From assembly GCA_031459655.1 (NCBI GenBank), contig JAVKID010000111.1, positions 1-8,435 on the forward strand: 8,435 nt of DNA, written 5' to 3'. The translations under genes were made by a program, and so were the position numbers. Under the pieces are notes generated by a model. It ran no database searches. It was not told the origin of the DNA and worked only from the letters and a program-made list of their open reading frames with translations. The first letter of the stretch is position 1, and each line of letters starts with the position of its first letter. Below, piece by piece: positions 6,578 through 8,435 of this stretch. This DNA is from Fervidifonticultor_A octavus_A (lineage in GTDB: Bacteria > Sysuimicrobiota > Sysuimicrobiia > Sysuimicrobiales > Humicultoraceae).

Positions 6578-7429
6578 ATGCTGGAGACCCTCATCGTGGT
6601 CCTGGTCGTCCTGGCTGTGCTGGCCGCTGCCGGGGGGCTCGGGGTCTATCGCCGTCTCACCGGTCTCCGCAGCCGCCTGGCGGAGCACATCCGGACGGCC
6701 GCGCCGGAGATGCACGTCGACCTCACCGAGGCCGGCCTGGCGGTGCAGGTGCTCGGGACCCGCATCGAGGTGGACCTGCCCGCGCTGGCCCGCCGCCGAC
6801 CGCGCGGGATGGATGAGCGCGCGTGGTTTGATTCCATCGTCGCCGGCCTGAGGTCCAGGGTCCCCATCCCGGATCCTCCGCCCTATCCCCTCGTCGCGGA
6901 CCGGATCGTCCCGCACCTGAAACCGGCCGACTACGTCGGGGTCTTCGAGCGCTACCCTCCCGGGCTGCGCCTGGCCTGGCGCGAGTTCTCCCCCGGCGTG
7001 GCCGTCGTCTACGTCATCGCCGGGCTCCACCGGTGGACGCTGGTGACCGCCGCGATGGCCCGCGCCTGGGGCCTCTCGCCTCAGGCGCTGCACGAGGTCG
7101 CCCTGGCAAACCTCCGGGCGCAGACGGTGAGGATGCTCCCTGAGGTGGGCGGCCCGCAGCGCCGCTATGAGCACCTGGACGGGTTCGATGCGACGCGGAT
7201 CCTGGCAGCCGACCTGGTCGTTCCGCCCGACGTGGTGGACCCACTCGTGGCGATCCCCGAAGAGACGGTCCTCTGGATCGGGCCGGCTTCGGAACGCACC
7301 GCGCTGGCCGACGAGGCCCGGGCGCGGTTTCGGGCGTCGAGCCGTCCCCTGACGCCGCACCTCTACCGCCTGACGCCGGCCGGCGCGGTGGTGGCCGACT
7401 CCGCCGGGGCCGACCCCGGAGCCCGTTGA
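6578..7429 (+). CDS. Membrane-anchored DUF1444 (YtpQ-like, UPF0354) protein of unknown function
   Basis: This 283-residue protein starts with a hydrophobic helix (about 3-23) followed by Arg-rich residues, which suggests an N-terminal membrane anchor with the rest in the cytoplasm. The remainder resembles the DUF1444 family, typified by Bacillus YtpQ. Shared features are VVYVIAGLHRWTLVTAAMA (143-161), ALHEVALANLRAQT (170-183), GFDATRIL (202-209), VAIPEETVLWIG (224-235) and a C-terminal LYRLTPAGAV (262-271), matching the family's conserved NLR, YDASRIL and VPHQDVLIIGD regions. The family has no established biochemical role that I know of, and no catalytic residues can be named. YtpQ itself lacks the membrane helix as I remember it. 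The gene is divergent from the acyl-CoA operon, sharing an 80-base gap, and converges on the transporter gene. ATG at 6578 has GGAG at a 7-base spacing. A functional link to the operon is not shown. Confidence 0.75.
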   Translation: MLETLIVVLVVLAVLAAAGGLGVYRRLTGLRSRLAEHIRTAAPEMHVDLTEAGLAVQVLGTRIEVDLPALARRRPRGMDERAWFDSIVAGLRSRVPIPDPPPYPLVADRIVPHLKPADYVGVFERYPPGLRLAWREFSPGVAVVYVIAGLHRWTLVTAAMARAWGLSPQALHEVALANLRAQTVRMLPEVGGPQRRYEHLDGFDATRILAADLVVPPDVVDPLVAIPEETVLWIGPASERTALADEARARFRASSRPLTPHLYRLTPAGAVVADSAGADPGAR

Positions 7430-7446
7430 CACGCCGGCCGCAGGGG

Positions 7447-8435
7447 TCAGCGCGAGCCGGTCCGGTAGTACCGCCACTCCAGCCGGCCGGTGGCGCCCTG
7501 CAGGCCCAGCCGCGTGTTGCCCAGCGTGTTGCGGACCACCGGCTGGGTCTTGGGGTTGGTGAAGAACATCACCGGCACCTGCTCGGCGACGATCTCCTGC
7601 CAGCGCCAGTACAGGGCGCGGCGCCTGTCGGGGTCCACCTCCCGCGCCACCTGCTCGAAGATCCGGTCGATCTCGGCCTCCCACGCGGTGGCCGGCCTCG
7701 CCTGCCGCGGGTTCCAGTCGTGCAGGCTGCCCGAACTCATCCAGTACGTCCGCGCGGTCCCCGGCTCGACGTCTCCGGTCAGCCCGATGATGATCGCGTC
7801 CCAGGTGAAGGTGTTGTCCAGTTTGGTGACCAGCGTGCTGAAGGGCTCGGGGGCGAACAGCACCCTGATGCCGAGCCGGGCGAAGTCCTGCCGGACGATG
7901 TTGCCGATGGCCACCCCGTCGGGGCTCTGGGCGCTCGTGGAGAGGACGAACTCCACCACCGCGCCCGCAGCGTCGCGCAGGAGCCCGTCGGCGCCCTTGC
8001 GGTATCCGGCCTCCTCCAGGAGCCGCTGGGCGCGGGCGAGGTCGTACGGATACCGGGGGAGGTTCGGGTGGTAGTAGCGCCGGTTGGCGATGCTCACCGG
8101 GCTCCAGGCGGGCGTGGCGCGGCCGGCGTAGACCTGGCGCACGATCGTCTCCCGGTCGATGGCATGGTTCAGGGCCCGGCGGAACCGGACATCCTGGAAC
8201 CAGGTGCGTTTGGGCGGCTGGATCCCCCGGGGATTCTGGTTGAACACGAGGTACTCTGAAGAGAACGTCTCCGGCCCGTCGTAGATGGTGTAGTTGCCGG
8301 CCCGCTCGCCCCGCTTGAACTCCGCGTACTCGCGCGGGCGCGCATTGTACAGATCGATCTCCCCCGAGAGGAACTTCAACTTCTCGGCGTCCACGTTTGG
8401 CACGATCTGCAGGACCACCCGATCCAGGTAGGGCA
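7447..8435 (-). CDS. ABC transporter substrate-binding protein, family 5 (peptide/nickel type), N-terminus missing
   Basis: The frame stays open to the right edge and reads in with PYLDRVVLQIVPN, a typical internal segment of SBP_bac_5 proteins, so the true start lies outside. An apparent GTG start at 8418 is an internal valine. The visible 328 or so residues are the C-terminal lobe. They include KLKFLSGEIDLY, then EYLVFNQN, FQDVRFRRALNHAIDRETIV (the most conserved stretch of the family), YPYDLARAQRLLEEAGY, and the closing region WRWQEIVAEQVPVMFFTNP. Such proteins capture oligopeptides, dipeptides, nickel or other small solutes outside the membrane and deliver them to an ABC permease. The lipoprotein signal expected at the N-terminus cannot be seen, and no permease or ATPase gene is in the window. 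The substrate cannot be assigned. The gene ends 17 bases from the DUF1444 stop, in convergent orientation. Confidence 0.92.
   Translation of the reverse strand, partial: PYLDRVVLQIVPNVDAEKLKFLSGEIDLYNARPREYAEFKRGERAGNYTIYDGPETFSSEYLVFNQNPRGIQPPKRTWFQDVRFRRALNHAIDRETIVRQVYAGRATPAWSPVSIANRRYYHPNLPRYPYDLARAQRLLEEAGYRKGADGLLRDAAGAVVEFVLSTSAQSPDGVAIGNIVRQDFARLGIRVLFAPEPFSTLVTKLDNTFTWDAIIIGLTGDVEPGTARTYWMSSGSLHDWNPRQARPATAWEAEIDRIFEQVAREVDPDRRRALYWRWQEIVAEQVPVMFFTNPKTQPVVRNTLGNTRLGLQGATGRLEWRYYRTGSR

Noticed and set aside
5370..6851. A 493-codon plus-strand frame running from the dehydrogenase region into the DUF1444 gene
   Set aside because: It is antisense to a clear acyl-CoA dehydrogenase and then out of frame with DUF1444; the translation shows no motif.
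7430..7490. Possible bidirectional terminator between the convergent DUF1444 and transporter genes
   Set aside because: GCCGGCC-type palindromic pieces occur at 7432-7440 and near 7480, but they are common in this GC-rich sequence, the second lies inside the transporter gene, and no T-run follows a stable hairpin.
6347..7684. A 445-codon minus-strand frame antisense to the DUF1444 gene
   Set aside because: It begins inside the substrate-binding protein gene and ends inside the dehydrogenase gene, in frames different from both. The composition is that of a GC-driven shadow.
8416..8418. GTG as the start of the substrate-binding protein
   Set aside because: Codons before it read PYLDR, a conserved internal segment of family 5 binding proteins, so the frame simply continues beyond the window.

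Overview
The window is a GC-rich bacterial chromosomal segment with short intergenic gaps, Shine-Dalgarno sites in front of most starts and one GTG start. Its main content is a five-gene operon on the minus strand, read from about 6497 down past the left edge: a short-chain-type acyl-CoA dehydrogenase, EtfB, EtfA, a membrane iron-sulfur protein of the ETF:menaquinone oxidoreductase (EMO/FadF-like) family, and the large subunit of a coenzyme B12-dependent acyl-CoA mutase that is cut by the window edge. Intergenic gaps in this run are 11, 13, 36 and 12 bases.

The genes form one metabolic unit. The dehydrogenase oxidises a short acyl-CoA to its enoyl-CoA. The EtfAB heterodimer takes the electrons. 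The membrane protein passes them through Fe-S clusters, and probably heme, to a quinone. The mutase rearranges the acyl-CoA carbon skeleton. Two residues that set mutase specificity are readable: Phe64 and Gln182 stand where methylmalonyl-CoA mutase has Tyr89 and Arg207. This is the isobutyryl-CoA mutase pattern, so the enzyme probably interconverts branched and linear monocarboxylic acyl-CoAs (for example isobutyryl-CoA and butyryl-CoA) rather than methylmalonyl-CoA and succinyl-CoA. Butyryl-CoA would be a natural substrate for the dehydrogenase encoded at the head of the operon.

Right of the operon, an 80-base divergent gap (6498-6577) separates it from a plus-strand gene for a membrane-anchored DUF1444 (YtpQ-like) protein of unknown function. 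This gene converges, with 17 bases between the stops, on a minus-strand gene for a family 5 (peptide/nickel type) ABC transporter substrate-binding protein, whose N-terminal part lies beyond the right edge.

I see no RNA genes, mobile elements, CRISPR arrays or long repeats. The organism cannot be named from this sequence. A quinone-linked EMO-type protein, DUF1444 and high GC would fit a GC-rich Firmicutes-like, Chloroflexota-like or candidate-phylum bacterium, but this is only a guess.
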